Source: Lathyrus oleraceus | Taxonomy: Eukaryota > Streptophyta > Magnoliopsida > Fabales > Fabaceae | Assembly: GCF_024323335.1 (NCBI RefSeq) | Contig: NC_066584.1 | Location: forward strand, 272,281,618 to 272,345,617 | Direction: 5' to 3' | Length of the DNA stretch: 64,000 nucleotides | Shown: positions 46,403 to 57,369 of the stretch, piece after piece | Layout: the number at the start of each line of letters is the position of its first letter | How positions within the stretch are numbered: the stretch's first letter is position 1 | Program-made: the position numbers and the translations under genes | Notes under the pieces: generated by a model | Databases searched by the model: none | What the model saw: only the letters and a program-made list of their open reading frames with translations | Told to the model about the DNA's origin: nothing

Positions 46403-47700
46403 TTGATAAAAAGGCCAACTTACATTAGTGCCAATATCCATCCTCAACTAAAGATCGAAGTACTCCAATTGTTGAGAGAGTTAAAGGATTGTTTCGCATG
46501 GGACTATAATGAAATGCTTGGTTTGAACCGAGAGTTGGTCGAATTGAAATTTCCAATCAAGCCTGGAAAGAAGCCTGTGAATCAAAATCCAAAGCGATTT
46601 GCATCAGCAATACTTTCAAAGATTAAAGGAGAAGTCGAACGGCTCCTTCGCTGCAACTTTATTCGCACAACCAGGTATGTCGAGTGGTTAGCTAATATTG
46701 TGCATGTTGTAAAAAAGAATGGTACTTTGAGGGTTTGCATAGATCTTATAAACCTAAATACTGCAACCCCTAAGGATGAATATCCAATGCTTGTGGCAGA
46801 AATACTAGTCGACTACGCTGCAGGCTATGGATATTTAAGCATGCTAGACGAATATTCTGGGTATAATCAAATATTTATTGCAGAAGAGGATGTTCCAAAA
46901 ACAAAATTTTGATGCCCTGGAGCCTTAGGCACCTACAAATGGGTGGTGATGCCTTTTGGTTTGAAAAATGTTGGGGAAACCTACCAAAGAACGATGAATT
47001 CGATATTCCATAATTTTATAGAGACTTTTGTGCAAATCTATATAGATGATATTGTCATTAAGTCTGTTTCAGGGAAGAGTCACATTGACCATCTCTGAAT
47101 ATCCTTTGAAAGGATGAGAAAGCATGGTCTGAAAATGAATCCTCTAAAATGAACTTTTTGTGTGCAAGCTGAGGATTTCTTAGGCTTTGTGATCCACAAG
47201 AAGGGGATTGAAATAAACCAAAATAAGACCAAGGCCATAATGGAAGCGAAAGCGCCATCAACAAAGAAAGGATTGCAGTCACTACTAGGCAAGATCAATT
47301 TCCTAAGGAGATTCATCTCAAACCTAAGTGGGAAGACGCAAGATTTTTCACCATTGCTTCGACTCGACAAAGACGGGTTTGAGTATGGACAGGCTCAACA
47401 AGAAGCATTTAATCAGATTAAAAGTATGAAACTATATATATCTGCGTCTGACAAGACTTTAGGGAGCATGTTGGCTCAAGAGGATAATAATGGTGTCGAA
47501 AGAGCTATCTATTACCTCAGTAGGGTCTTAAATGATGTAAAAACTAGGTATAGCATAGTTGAAAATTTGTGTTTATGCTTGTATTTCTCTTGTACAAAGT
47601 TGAAGCATTATATAAAACTTGTTGATGTGTATTTTTCATCTCATTTCTATGTTATTAAACATATGTTATCCAAACTGATTTTGCATAGTCGAATTGGGAA
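46403..47700 (+). pseudogene. Reverse transcriptase and RNase H of the Tat element
   Basis: One frame runs from 46403 to 48178 with three TGA codons (46910, about 47096, about 47150). Seen in order: RELVELKFPIKPGKKPVNQN, VVKKNGTLRVCIDLINLN, GYLSMLDEYSGYNQIFIAEE, WVVMPFGLKNVGETYQRTMN, VQIYIDDIVIKS with the YIDD catalytic pair (about 47038-47049), and FLRRFISNLSGKTQDFSPLL in the thumb. An RNase H-like AIYYLSRVLNDVKTRYSIVE follows. Inactive because of stops. Confidence 0.9.
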
Positions 47701-48457
47701 ATGGTCATTAGCGTTAATCGAATTTTCTTTAACATACATGCCATTAAGGGTTGTGAAAGGACAAGTGGTAGAAGACTTCTTAGTCGACCACTCCATAGAT
47801 GCGAATGCACTGGACTACCTCGAATTAGAACCTTGGAATTTGTACTTCGATGGGTCTAGTCACAAGGATGGGAAATGCATAGGAGTTCTAATTATTTCTC
47901 ATAATAAAATTCCAACAGGATTCAAGTACAAAGTGGAGGATCGATGCTCAAACAATGAGGCTGAATATGAAGCCCTCATAGTCGGCCTTGAAATATTGTC
48001 GGAATTGAGGGCAGCTCGAGTCGAAATAATGGGTGACTCAGAGTTAGTCATAAAACAGATCACAAAGGAATACAGGTGTATTAAGGAGAATTTAATCATG
48101 TACTTCATAATAGCCAGTCGATTTCTAAAAAGATTTGAAATGACTACTATTCGACACATACCTCGACTAGAAAATTAAATGGCTAATTATTTGGCTCAGA
48201 TTGCATCTGGGTATAAATTTTTAAAAGAAAAATTGCAACAATTCATCGAAGTCATAGGAAAGGTCGTGGAAACCAGATTAACCCCTTCAGACTTAGAAAG
48301 GACGAAATTAGGATATGCTGATGAGGGGAACTTCGAAATACTGGCAGTAGACAATTTGACAGATGAAGATTGGAGAAAACCAATAGGGGTATATCTATAG
48401 AATCCAACAGCGTCTGCTGATCGGAAAACCAAGTATCGAGCATTAAGTTATGTTCTT
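47701..48457 (+). pseudogene. Second RNase H-like domain of the Tat element
   Basis: NLYFDGSSHKDGKCIGVLII (Asp), SNNEAEYEALIVGLEILSEL (Glu) and EIMGDSELVIKQITKEYRCI (Asp) form the catalytic set of the additional RNase H typical of Tat elements. The RT-linked RNase H upstream is degenerate, as usual in this lineage. TAA at 48176-48178 interrupts it before ANYLAQIASGYK, and a further stop lies at 48398. Confidence 0.85.
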
Positions 48458-49639
48458 TTGGGTATATATTTGTTTAAAAAGTCTCCTGAGGGAGTTTTGC
48501 TAAAGTTCCTCAGTGAGTCAGAGGCATATTTAGCCCTTTCGACTGTCTACAGTGGGGCGTGTGGGGCATATCAAGGTTGTCATAAGATGAAATGGCTTTT
48601 ATTTCTCCAAGGGATGTATTGGCCTACTATGTTGAAAGATTGCATTGAATTTGCAAAAGGGTGCCAAGAATTTCAGATACATGCGGGCATACAACATGTT
48701 CCTGCCAGAGAACTGCACTCTATCATCAAGCCTTGGCCATTCAGAGCCTAGGCTTTAGATTTAATTGGGTAAATTCGACCGCCATCATCTAAAAGTCAAA
48801 GATGTATACTGGTGGGCGTGAATTATTTTATGAAATGGATCAAAGTTATACCCTTACCAAATGTGAATCAGGAGGATGTGATCGAGTTTATCCAAAAGCA
48901 TATTATTTATAGATTTGGAATCCCAAAGACTATCACAACAGATCAAGGGTCGGTATTCATTGGCGGAAAAATGCAAGAATTTGCTAAAGAAATGGGTTTC
49001 AAACTATTAACTCCGACGCCTTATTATGCTCAGGCTAATGATCAAGTTGAAGCTGCCAATAAAGTGATCATTGGTTTGATTAAAAATCATGTGGGGAAGA
49101 AGCCTAGAAATTGGCACAAAACACTAGATCAGATTGTGTGGGCATGTCGTACCTCTCCCAAAGAAGCCACTAAGTCGACCCATTTTCGGATAACTTTTGG
49201 CCATGATGTTGTTCTACCAGTAGAGATTCACTTACAATCTATAAGGATTCAAAGGCACCATGAACTTCCAACAGAGTCATATTGGAGCATGATGCTGGAT
49301 GAATTGGTTGACTTAGATGAAGAAAGGTTAAGTGCCTTGGAGTTATTAAAACGGCAGAAGAAGATAATAGAAATCTCTTATAACAAGAGGGTGAAAGTCA
49401 AAAGTTTTTCGCTTGAAGACTTGGTCTGGAAAGTGATCCTTCCAATGGATCGAAAGGATAGAGCCTTAGGAAAGTGGTCCCCAAAGTGGGAAGGCTCTTT
49501 TCAAAATTTGCAGGTATTTTCTAATGGTGCCTATGAAGTCGAAGAGCTTAGTGAAGATAGGAGGATTCTAAGAGTGAATGGGAAATATTTGAAAAAATAT
49601 AGACCAGTACTCCAAGAGATAAAAATAAGAGGCGAATAG
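48458..49639 (+). pseudogene. Integrase of the Tat element
   Basis: The zinc-binding region GACGAYQGCHKMKWLLFLQG then DCIEFAKGCQEFQ has lost the second Cys of the usual CxxC. The core has LDLIG (Asp), ITTDQGSVFIGGKMQEFAKE (Asp) and QANDQVEAANKVIIGLIKNH (Glu). The C-terminal part has RKDRALGKWSPKWEGSFQNL and ends RGE at 49639. A TAG at 48749-48751 and a TAA just before 48772 break the frame. Inserts cDNA in active relatives. Confidence 0.88.
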
Positions 49640-49809
49640 TTATATATAAGTGAAGCAAAGCCAATATGGTAAAAATGCCAAAATGGTTATATTAGATTCG
49701 AAGGCCCAAAGGGCCAATATTCATTACAAGGAAAATTTCTCGTTACATTAAAAATAGACAAAATGGAAAAGGGAAAAACTAGAAAGGAAGGTTGGCCTTG
49801 ATCTGAAGG
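49640..49809 (+). other. Spacer after pol of the Tat element
   Basis: Non-coding sequence between the pol stop and the end of the antisense gene, which converges on pol. No terminator or poly(A) site assigned. Confidence 0.4.
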
Positions 49810-51577
49810 TACTTGGCTTTAAGAAGCTTCAGACGTTTCTCACATAAAGATCTCTTCGATCATAGGAGTTTGAGGTCAGACTCAAGTTGTCGATCCTGTG
49901 CGACGAACTCCATGCCAAATTCCAGCTCTTTAGCCATTAAAGCATCATCAAACTCTAAGAGTTGGCTTTTGCTTTTTTCTGCATCATATATCTTTGCTTG
50001 AAGTTCTTCTATTTGCTTCCTCCAAGAAGCAATGTCACGACCATGTCCTTCGATCTTTTCGTTGTTCTTTTGTTTGGTCTGCTCCAATTCCACCGCCTTG
50101 TTGGTAAATTCGGTGGCAGCATCCCAAGCAGCAGCCCCAAAACCAAACTTCTTCTCAATTTCTCATGTAAGTTGAGGTAGCAACTTATGATCTGCGACAA
50201 CTTGGTCGATCATAGTACCTATCTCCAATATAACATTGACAACTTCAGGAGAAGTGTCCAACAGGTCGACTTGGTTAAGAAGAGCCTTTAGGGTCAAAGG
50301 GGCAGAAGGATCAGCCAGCAGCAGCATGAACAAGTCACCTTTGAAGACTTTGTCTTTAATCTTGGAAAGTACTTCATATGCAGGAGTGCTCGAAGGTTGA
50401 TCTTCAAACACCGAAGTAGTGATGAGGCTTTTGTCAGAGGAACTGTCTCTGCAGCTTAACATAGCCTTCAAATACTCAAGGGGTTGGCTTCATTTTAGAA
50501 TAGCCAGTCTTTCTGCAGAAATACCCCAGTGCTACTTGTCGGAACTCCGCCCGTTGGAACAACTGCAATAGTTGGAGTAACAAGAGTCTGATGTTGAGCT
50601 TTCCCTTCGCCTGTATCAGCTTCCCTCCCTTAAAAGCCTTCGTCATTGTCAGGGACTGGGATTTGGTTGCCTTCGTTCTCCTCCTCCATAACCGTATCCT
50701 CGACATTGCCACTTTCTCCCTGAGGATTGATTGTTCCTTCGATGTTATGCAAATCATCTTCAGGAGTATCTTCATCTTCAACCAATTCATCCACAACCAT
50801 GGGTTCTAGATTCCCTCTAGCCTCACCTTCTTCGATCAAAGCAGTTTCATGATCGGAGTCGCTAGTGTGAGAATGTTGAGTAGCAGTCTTCGGTGGTGAA
50901 GCATCAAGGTCACCAGAGGGAGGTTGGTTAATCTCACTCATAGACCCTTTTTCAAACGATGGTCGATAGAGGCTGGCGCAAAGGAGGTTGTAGTCTTAGT
51001 TCAAACGAAGATGCTTATGCCACCCTAAAATTAATACAATCTAAACCATGAATGGCGAAAGACGGTAAATAAACTATGTAAGGCAGAGTGAAGTTTGTTT
51101 TAGCTTGTCACCTTCGACCCTAGGGCTAGAGTTGTCACTCTCACTTTGGGCCGCTGCTATCTTCACCATCTCTTCAGGAGTGGGCTCTTGGGTAGTGAGT
51201 GTAGAAGGCCTCTTCCTTGGGAGTTTTGCTGGAGGTTGGCTCGAAGTATCGGTGGCCTTTGGTTTCTGCTTCTTCTTCCTGGAAGTTAGGTCGAGAACTG
51301 GCGACAGATCCTCTTTGTCAGACTCTATTATGACAGGAATCTTAGCAGGTTTTTGGATTTTAATGGGGCTTACAGGAGGTTTTCGAGTAGCCTGAGTTAA
51401 GAATGGGAATGTTAGCATCATTAAACAGAACAAAGGCAAAAAGAAATAGGAAAGCGAATGTATACCTTTATAGGCTTGCTACCTCCCTCAGTCTTCGATT
51501 CGACGGGTCTCCTGTTGGTGGGTTTCTTAGGAGGAACTTTGATGGCTAAACAAGAAAGTAACATAAAGCAGTTAGTG
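49810..51577 (-). pseudogene. 3' exons of the antisense gene (acidic and coiled-coil tail)
   Basis: Minus-strand open segments lie in succession. 51439-51074 is Pro/Lys-rich (KKKQKPKATDTSSQPPAKLP). 50941-50630 is acidic (MVVDELVEDEDTPEDDLHNI). 50471-50163 has PAYEVLSKIKDKVFKGDLFM and LKALLNQVDLLDTSPEVVNV. 50093-49860 is a heptad-like coiled coil (ASWRKQIEELQAKIYDAEKS). Gaps of non-coding, T-rich sequence between them suggest introns or decay. Splice sites were not fixed. They belong with the plant-mobile-domain part upstream at 51578-53775. Confidence 0.5.
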
Positions 51578-53775
51578 TTAGCTAAGAGTAAATAGCCCAA
51601 AAAAGGAATGTGCTTTGAGGAAAACCTCCTGTGTCACACCTTCATATATGTCTGACTCGATTCGGACATCTTTGATTCCTATATGAAGATGCCCTTTGAA
51701 ACTGTCTAGAGTATGCTTAGTCGCAAACACCCGCTGAGCCTTTTTCTGGGACCGCTGTCGAAGTATTTTAATAGAGTCTCCACAAATAAACCAATATGGA
51801 AATGGAGGGGCAAGAGCCACTCCAAAGTCAGCATTAGGCAGTGGAGGAAATTTTGGGGGAAACAATTCAAAATCCACTTCATAGAGTTTCTGTAGATTTT
51901 CCATTTTCTTTGAAGGAATCTTTAGATTTTCCATTTTCTTTGAAAATTTCTATTTGAGGGTGACAGCTGCTTCGCGGATGGTTCGACTAAGATCATCAGG
52001 CCTATAGGTAGTTTCAAAGTAGTTTTGAAAAGCTTGGATTTCTTTTATAAGCATGTAAGTACCTTTTCTGGTCTTTTCCTACACAAGAAGAAAAGCTTTG
52101 TTAAAAAGTAAAATGAAGGAAGAGACATCACAGAATTTCTCAATGTAGTATTTAGTCCACCATCTCCCAAACTCTCGACTGCAGAGGAAGTTAGGCTCGA
52201 AGTTAAACAGAGTAAGTTGGGTTCTGCCAGTGTATCTGGCTATTTGCTTAAGGGCAGTAGCTTCATTATGGACTGCATTGTGGAGAAGGAGACTACCCTT
52301 TTTTTCATACAGACACTTTGGAAGAACCTGAACTAACCCAAATTGTCGAGCGACAAGGTTGGGTTGATAGGTTATCAAAGTAACCTGAACCTTCGAAGGA
52401 TTAAGTCGAAGGGTTAGAATCCTGGGGGTCAAAAAGGCTTCCCAAATCAGCAAAGATTATGTTTCTTGTTTCTTGGATGGGATGGGAAAGTCATGGGAAA
52501 CCATTTGGGACCGCATTTTCTAAAGGCAAATGGGGCCATGCTCGAAGTGAAAACATGGCGCTTCGAAAACATCATTATGTAGCTCATGAAAGTCGATTGA
52601 AGGGCTTGTACTTCATCATTAGGAGTCAGTTGAGCTAGTCTCGTGCCTTCGACCCTTATGTTCTTAATCTCCTCAGCGTCTTCGTCAACGAGGCCTTTGT
52701 TTGGCAGACTAGCCTCGAAAGTAGCATTGAGCCAGAGTTATAATAGCCAGAAAGGGCCAGAAAGGAGAAGATTCCCTTTGTCGCCCAAATTCTTCAATTG
52801 AGCAACTCCTTCGCTCAATGATTCATAAAGACTTGCTAATATCATCTCATTTAGACAAATATCATGCTCAACATGTAGTTGATTCGCCAAAGTGAGATAT
52901 TTCTTGGCAACTTGCAAGGATTTTGAACAGAAAACAGAATGGGACAACCACAAGGCCAAAAAATCTACATGCTCCACGTCGAAGACGGTGTAAATATATT
53001 TATCATGATAATGAGCAATGTGCATCAAATATGTTGCTCTGGTGGTCGAAAAGGCTATGGTGTCTGCAGCGTCAATGTCGAGATCATAGGTGTGTCCGGT
53101 AGGTTTTAGCCCTGTGATAACGGCCAGGTCAAAAAGGGTTGGCATGACCATACCATAAGGAAGGTGGAAAGTGTAGTGTGTACTGTCTTAGAAGTACAAT
53201 GAAGAAACCAACATAGGGGTGTTGTACTCTAAATCTAGCTTCGAAAGCATGCTCAAGTCATAAATGCCTGTGTTTTTCCAATCCTGAGACTTAGCTTTCT
53301 CCACTTTCTTTAACCAATCTAGATAATCAGTCGGATCTTTGAAGGAGGGGGTAGCACGGAAAGCTCTGAAACCATTATTCATAAATCTCAAATCTATAAC
53401 ATCATTATCCTTAGGGTTTTCGGCGGTGGTTATTCCATTCCTAGGGTTTTTAGCTTGCCCTATAGGCTTGCATTTGTGATAAGAAGGAAAAAACTCTCTA
53501 AGCTTACTAGAATCAATATCTAAATCAGCTAGAGGTCCAAATAGTGCATGATTATTTCCAGAAACAGATACGGGAATGAGTACCTGAGAAGCATAAATTC
53601 TGCGATGTTCCTCCGTTTTGGGCTCTGGTATGTATTGTTGGTTACCAACCGCGAATGGAGCAGACAATGTAGTGAAAGGAGGAAGCTCTGAGATCTTCTT
53701 CGGAGCTTTTATCTTGGTGGCAGTGGTTTTGATGGATACACCTGTTTCTTTAAGGGTTTTGCTTGAAGTTGCCAT
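51578..53775 (-). pseudogene. Antisense plant-mobile-domain-like gene inside the Tat element
   Basis: ATG at 53775. Residues 1-195 are an N-terminal part with YLDWLKKVEKAKSQDWKNTG and LVSSLYF. After a TAA (53188) the same frame continues with HLPYGMVMPTLFDLAVITGL, WLSHSVFCSKSLQVAKKYLT and LASLYESLSEGVAQLKNLGD then LLLSGPFWLL, the plant mobile domain signature (PF10536-like). TAA at 52738 follows. A frame change near 52455 leads to ITYQPNLVARQFGLVQVLPK and, through TAG codons at 52079 and about 51950, to 51578. The strand is opposite to gag-pol. Extra antisense ORFs between integrase and 3' LTR are known in Tat elements. The protein's role is unknown. Confidence 0.8.
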
Positions 53776-53886
53776 TTTTGGAGATTGAAAGAAATCTGGG
53801 TTTTGGTTAAAGATTGTTTAAAGAGGAAAGACTGGAGTGTTTGGGGATTCAGAAAGCGTAAAATGTGAAATGGGTAGGTTTGTGGG

Positions 53887-53893
53887 TTTTATA
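53887..53893 (-). promoter_or_regulatory. TATA box of the antisense gene
   Basis: The minus strand reads GCCTATAAAACCCACAAACC, a near-consensus plant TATA box 112-118 bases upstream of the ATG at 53775. Its position supports an independent antisense transcript starting inside the element. Confidence 0.65.
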
Positions 53894-54226
53894 GGCATGC
53901 TTGGAAGAGAAAACGCTTCAAATCAGCATTAATGGTTGACAAGTTAGTGGGACACGTGTCTTCCTGGGGCAGTGTGATAGAGATGTTAATTAATTTCTGA
54001 GCCCGTGATTTCCTAGAGTCTAGGAAACGTGATGAGTGAAAAGATTCGACTGTAGGCTGAAAAGACGTGGTTAGGAAAAATATAATGATGACCATGACGT
54101 CACCAGACAAATGGAGAAACTGAAAAGTTTTGTAACATTGGAACACTTGGCACAATGTCAGAGTTGTTAAGGCGTCGAAACAAGGTCTCAAAAAATGTCT
54201 TTTTCTCTCATATGTCGAAAGTAACA

Positions 54227-54242
54227 TTTTTGGGGGGCAATT
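54227..54242 (+). other. Polypurine tract of the Tat element
   Basis: TTTTGGGGGGCAATT lies directly before the 3' LTR start TGTTATCTC. Confidence 0.75.
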
Positions 54243-54747
54243 TGTTATCTCATAATTTTGACGCCTATTAAGAATTACCAAAAAAGGAAGTTCTATGTAT
54301 AGCTGTTTTCGACCAGGAGGTGATATTCGTCCAAATAGAGGTGTTTCGACTGGCTAAGGGTAACAAGAGTCAGCATGCAGTTGAGACTTAGGAAATATAT
54401 CTTAAAGCGGTTGAAGACGGTTTTCGATTAGAGATTCAAAATTCAAATAAAGGAGGGAATTTTTCTCTTATCTGAAATTGTTGAAAGTACACGTGGAGCA
54501 TAATGGATAGTTACATCCATGCAAGGCGCCATGTGTCTCGACGTGATTGAAGGGCCTTCAGAGATGGTTATTTCGATCTAGTATAAATAAAGGGTCTTAG
54601 TGTTAGGATAGGGGGTGTAAAAGTGTGTACAAAGTTTGTAAATTTACCAAGTCTTCGTGTGAAGAAGAATCATAAATCACAGAATGTATGTTTGTTTACA
54701 CCATTGTTAGTTATTTTAAAGCAATACAAATTTTATCTTTATCTTTC
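54243..54747 (+). repeat. 3' LTR of the Tat element, truncated by Athila insertion
   Basis: Matches 20937-21439 with several percent divergence and stops at ..TTTATCTTTC, where the uninterrupted 5' LTR continues CAAAACTAC. CTTTC (54743-54747) should be the left target duplication of the Athila element. The remaining LTR part would lie beyond the right edge of the window. TATAAATA at 54582-54589. Confidence 0.9.
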
Positions 54748-56148
54748 TGATCAGTCACCATTTATGCTAGACATTTCACTATTTAACCGTAAATAAGTCA
54801 GGTAAACTGTGTAAACTGAAGCATTTTTAGTTAGATATAAGCTCAATTCTATAATATAAAGTGTGTTGTTACTTATGAGTTTCTTGAGGATATTTTACAC
54901 TTTTGGGTATGTTAGCAGGTCAAAAACTAGTCTGGAAGCTCAGGAAATCAAACGTCAGATGCGAAATTAAGCCCGAGCAAGAAAACGGTAGAAAAAATCA
55001 ATTCTTGGAGAACCTGTTGTCCATACGCGTATGGCCTTACATGATACGCGTATGGACCTTCCCAGTACGCGTAGCATACGTATATGACCAGAGGGATGGA
55101 AAATCTAGCAAAAAGACAAGCTTCTGGTGATACGCGTACCAGACTAGGCAATACGCGTACCAGACTGGGCAATACGCGTACCAGACTAGGCAATACGCGT
55201 ATCAGAGGCTGTCTTACGTGCAGTACGCGTTTGAGACTGGGCAATACGCGTATGAAGCCCAAAATCAGGGAAAGTCCAACTGAATAGCTATTTAGAGGGG
55301 AGAACACGGTTTTCCAGGGGTTGGACAATTTTTGGAGAAAAAAGAGACACGTTTGAGACCTGGAGACTCTACGATTATCAGAGGATTCATATGTTCAAGA
55401 GTTTTCCGACGATTGAAGATTGATTCCTCAAGAAATTCTGTAATGACAACAATGTTCATCTTTGTTTTTATTTCTATTATGAGTATCTAAACCCCCCATT
55501 GCTAGGGGGGTGACCCTGATTCTGAATGTGACAGATTTTATGTTTATGAGTGCATTGACTATTTCTTCTTCTCCATTGATTTGTTCATATTACCGTTCTT
55601 TATGCTTTATTCGTCGGACCAACAAATGATGATTAATATGAATAGTCTAAGCTGGACAGCGATTATTCATTGATCTGTATAAGAACTTTGGATAGTAAAA
55701 ATAACCTAGGACTAGGGATTTTCTATCTGACCGGTAATTCTTGATATTCGAATGCTTGAGTATGAACTTAATTATTTATGGACATAGTAATTAGGTTACA
55801 TAATCAAATGTCTTTTCACTAAGGAATTAGGAATAGATACCCTTGAGGACCGGAATTAATTGGACAGGATTATTGTCTAAGCCTTCATAAATTATATCTG
55901 TTACAGGAAGTTTCATTCACCGAACCCTAGCAATCTTCTCTCATTTGTCTCTCGTTCAACCTTTTTACTTGTTTTATTTATTTGCAATTGGGAGTATAAT
56001 TACTCACAACACAAAAACCAAAGGCTTTTGTCTAATTGAAACAATCTATAAACTCTGTATCGTCAAGCAGTCCTTGAGATCGACAAACGGGGAATTTCCC
56101 TTTTATTACTACAGTGAGAAAAATAGTACACTTGCTATTTTCCCATCA
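54748..56148 (+). repeat. Athila 5' LTR (1401 bp)
   Basis: Starts TGATCAGTCACCATTTATGC and ends ..TTTTCCCATCA just before the primer site. The same start returns at 63520. It contains the ATACGCGTAT array. A weak TATA-like ATATAAAG lies at 54854-54861. ORFs inside (54903-55130, 55084-55287, 54948-55328 minus) are translations of the repeat array. Confidence 0.92.
55023..55253. repeat. Array of palindromic ATACGCGTAT motifs, 21 bp spacing
   Basis: ACGCGT cores start at 55025, 55046, 55067, 55132, 55153, 55174, 55195, 55225 and 55246. Adjacent steps are 21, 21, 65, 21, 21, 21, 30 and 21. An ACGT half-match at 55216 is again 21 from 55195. From 55132 on the unit is a 21-mer minisatellite (CAATACGCGTACCAGACTGGG). 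In the first block the spacers differ (GGCCTTACATG and GGACCTTCCCA) although the step is still 21. Repeated in the 3' LTR from about 63794. Confidence 0.9.
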
Positions 56149-56154
56149 AGTTTT

Positions 56155-56172
56155 TGGCGCCGTTGCCGGGGA
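56155..56172 (+). other. Athila primer binding site
   Basis: TGGCGCCGTTGCCGGGGA lies six bases after the LTR end. It is the tRNA-Asp-type primer site known from Athila elements. Confidence 0.85.
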
Positions 56173-56298
56173 CTGCCAAAGATAATAGAGTTTATTAATT
56201 TATTTTCAATTAGAATTTTGTTGCTCTGCATCCAATATTTTATTTACTGTTAATTTTTTTTTTATTGTTACTATAACTAATTGCTGTCTAATCTGTGT

Positions 56299-57366
56299 AT
56301 GCGAGGTAAGGCCTCAGCTGATTTTCATTTTGACGCAGAACCAGAGAGAACATTGCGCGCAAAGCTCAGAGAAGCTAGAAGAAAGAAACTGGCAAACTCT
56401 GACACCGAAGAACCAGCCACACCTGGCACACCAGTGTCTGTTCACTCCGAAAAATCTGAGTCAGACACAGAGTCACATCCAGACACTGTTAACATGGCTG
56501 CAGACCCACCCCCAGCGGAAAGACTTTTAGGTGACTATGGCAGACAGAATAACCCAGCAGTGCGGTTGACCATTGTTAACCAACCTGTTAATGTTGCTCA
56601 CTTCCAGTTACACCCCTCAACTATCCGTCAGTTAGAAAGCAAACCTTTTGCAGGAAAGAACAATGAGGATGCAAACAAGCATCTGCAGAGGTTTCTGACT
56701 ATGACTACATCATTAAAAATTGATGGGCATTCTGAAGAGGCAAAGAGATTGGTAATGTTCCCATTCACGTTATCTGAGGATGCTGAGGAATGGTTCTATT
56801 CCCTACCCGCAGGAAGCATTACTATGTGGCAACAAATGGAAACAACATTCTTGAACGAGTATTTTCCTGCTTCTGTGTATATCCGTAAGAGGTATGACAT
56901 TGTGAATTTTAAACAGAAAGACGGAGAGACACTTGGAGATGCATACAAAAGATTCAAGAGATGTTTAGTTGCATGTCCTACACATAATCTGGACGAAACT
57001 GAACAAATGCAGAATTTTGTAAACGGGCTGAAGATGAGAACTAAGCAACTCATTGATACAGCTACTGGTGGCTCATCTAATTTTTCAACAGCAACCGGTA
57101 TCAAAAAGATCATCGAAGCTATTGCAGCGAATGAGCATTTGGAATTATATGACCGTACTGTGAATCAGCCGGAGGGAAAAATTGACTTGAAATTAGCAAA
57201 TCAGGTAGTGAAAATGGAAGACCAGATTGCAGCTGAGGTTGAAAGAAGACTGAAAGCGATGAATTTAGGTACCCAGACTGTTGCTCAAGTTCAACCGGTT
57301 CCGACCATGATTTGTGAGATTTGTAGTGGACCACACTTTGCCATGCATTGTGTTGCAATCGCATAA
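56299..57366 (+). pseudogene. Athila gag, N-terminal and core part
   Basis: ATG at 56299 (MRGKASADFHFDAEPERTLR) is the first Met in frame after the leader. Residues about 1-90 are charged and Ser/Thr/Pro-rich. From about residue 115, FAGKNNEDANKHLQRFLTMT, EDAEEWFYSLPAGSITMWQQ and QKDGETLGDAYKRFKRCLVA are the Ty3 Gag core. ICEICSGPHFAMHC near the end is a Cys/His knuckle-like motif. TAA at 57364-57366 ends the frame, which then stays open in the same frame to 59106. Confidence 0.9.
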
Positions 57367-57369
57367 CAA

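Larger units (their letters stand above)
20937..54747 (+). mobile_element. Tat-lineage Ty3-gypsy retrotransposon, interrupted by Ogre-type tandem and cut by Athila insertion
   Basis: The order is 5' LTR, primer site, gag (split), protease, RT, RNase H, a second RNase H-like domain (a Tat hallmark), integrase, an antisense gene, polypurine tract and a partial 3' LTR. The internal region without the insertion is about 11.5 kb. The two LTRs, compared by eye over 505 bp, differ at roughly 35 sites, so the element is older than its inserts. The coding region carries many TGA, TAA and TAG codons. Confidence 0.92.

Noticed and set aside
50591..51395. Plus-strand ORFs at 50591-50809 and 51105-51395
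   Set aside because: Shadows of the antisense gene's acidic and Pro/Lys-rich segments.
53889..54281. 130-codon minus-strand ORF upstream of the antisense gene
   Set aside because: It covers the TATA box and the polypurine tract and shows no motif. Treated as chance.
55132..55253. CRISPR-like regularly spaced repeats
   Set aside because: The unit is a 21 bp tandem minisatellite without unique spacers, in a plant LTR.
55084..55287. 67-codon ORF with repeated TRTRLGN units
   Set aside because: A 21 bp non-coding repeat read in frame. The same DNA also gives an ORF on the other strand, so it is a by-product of the unit length.
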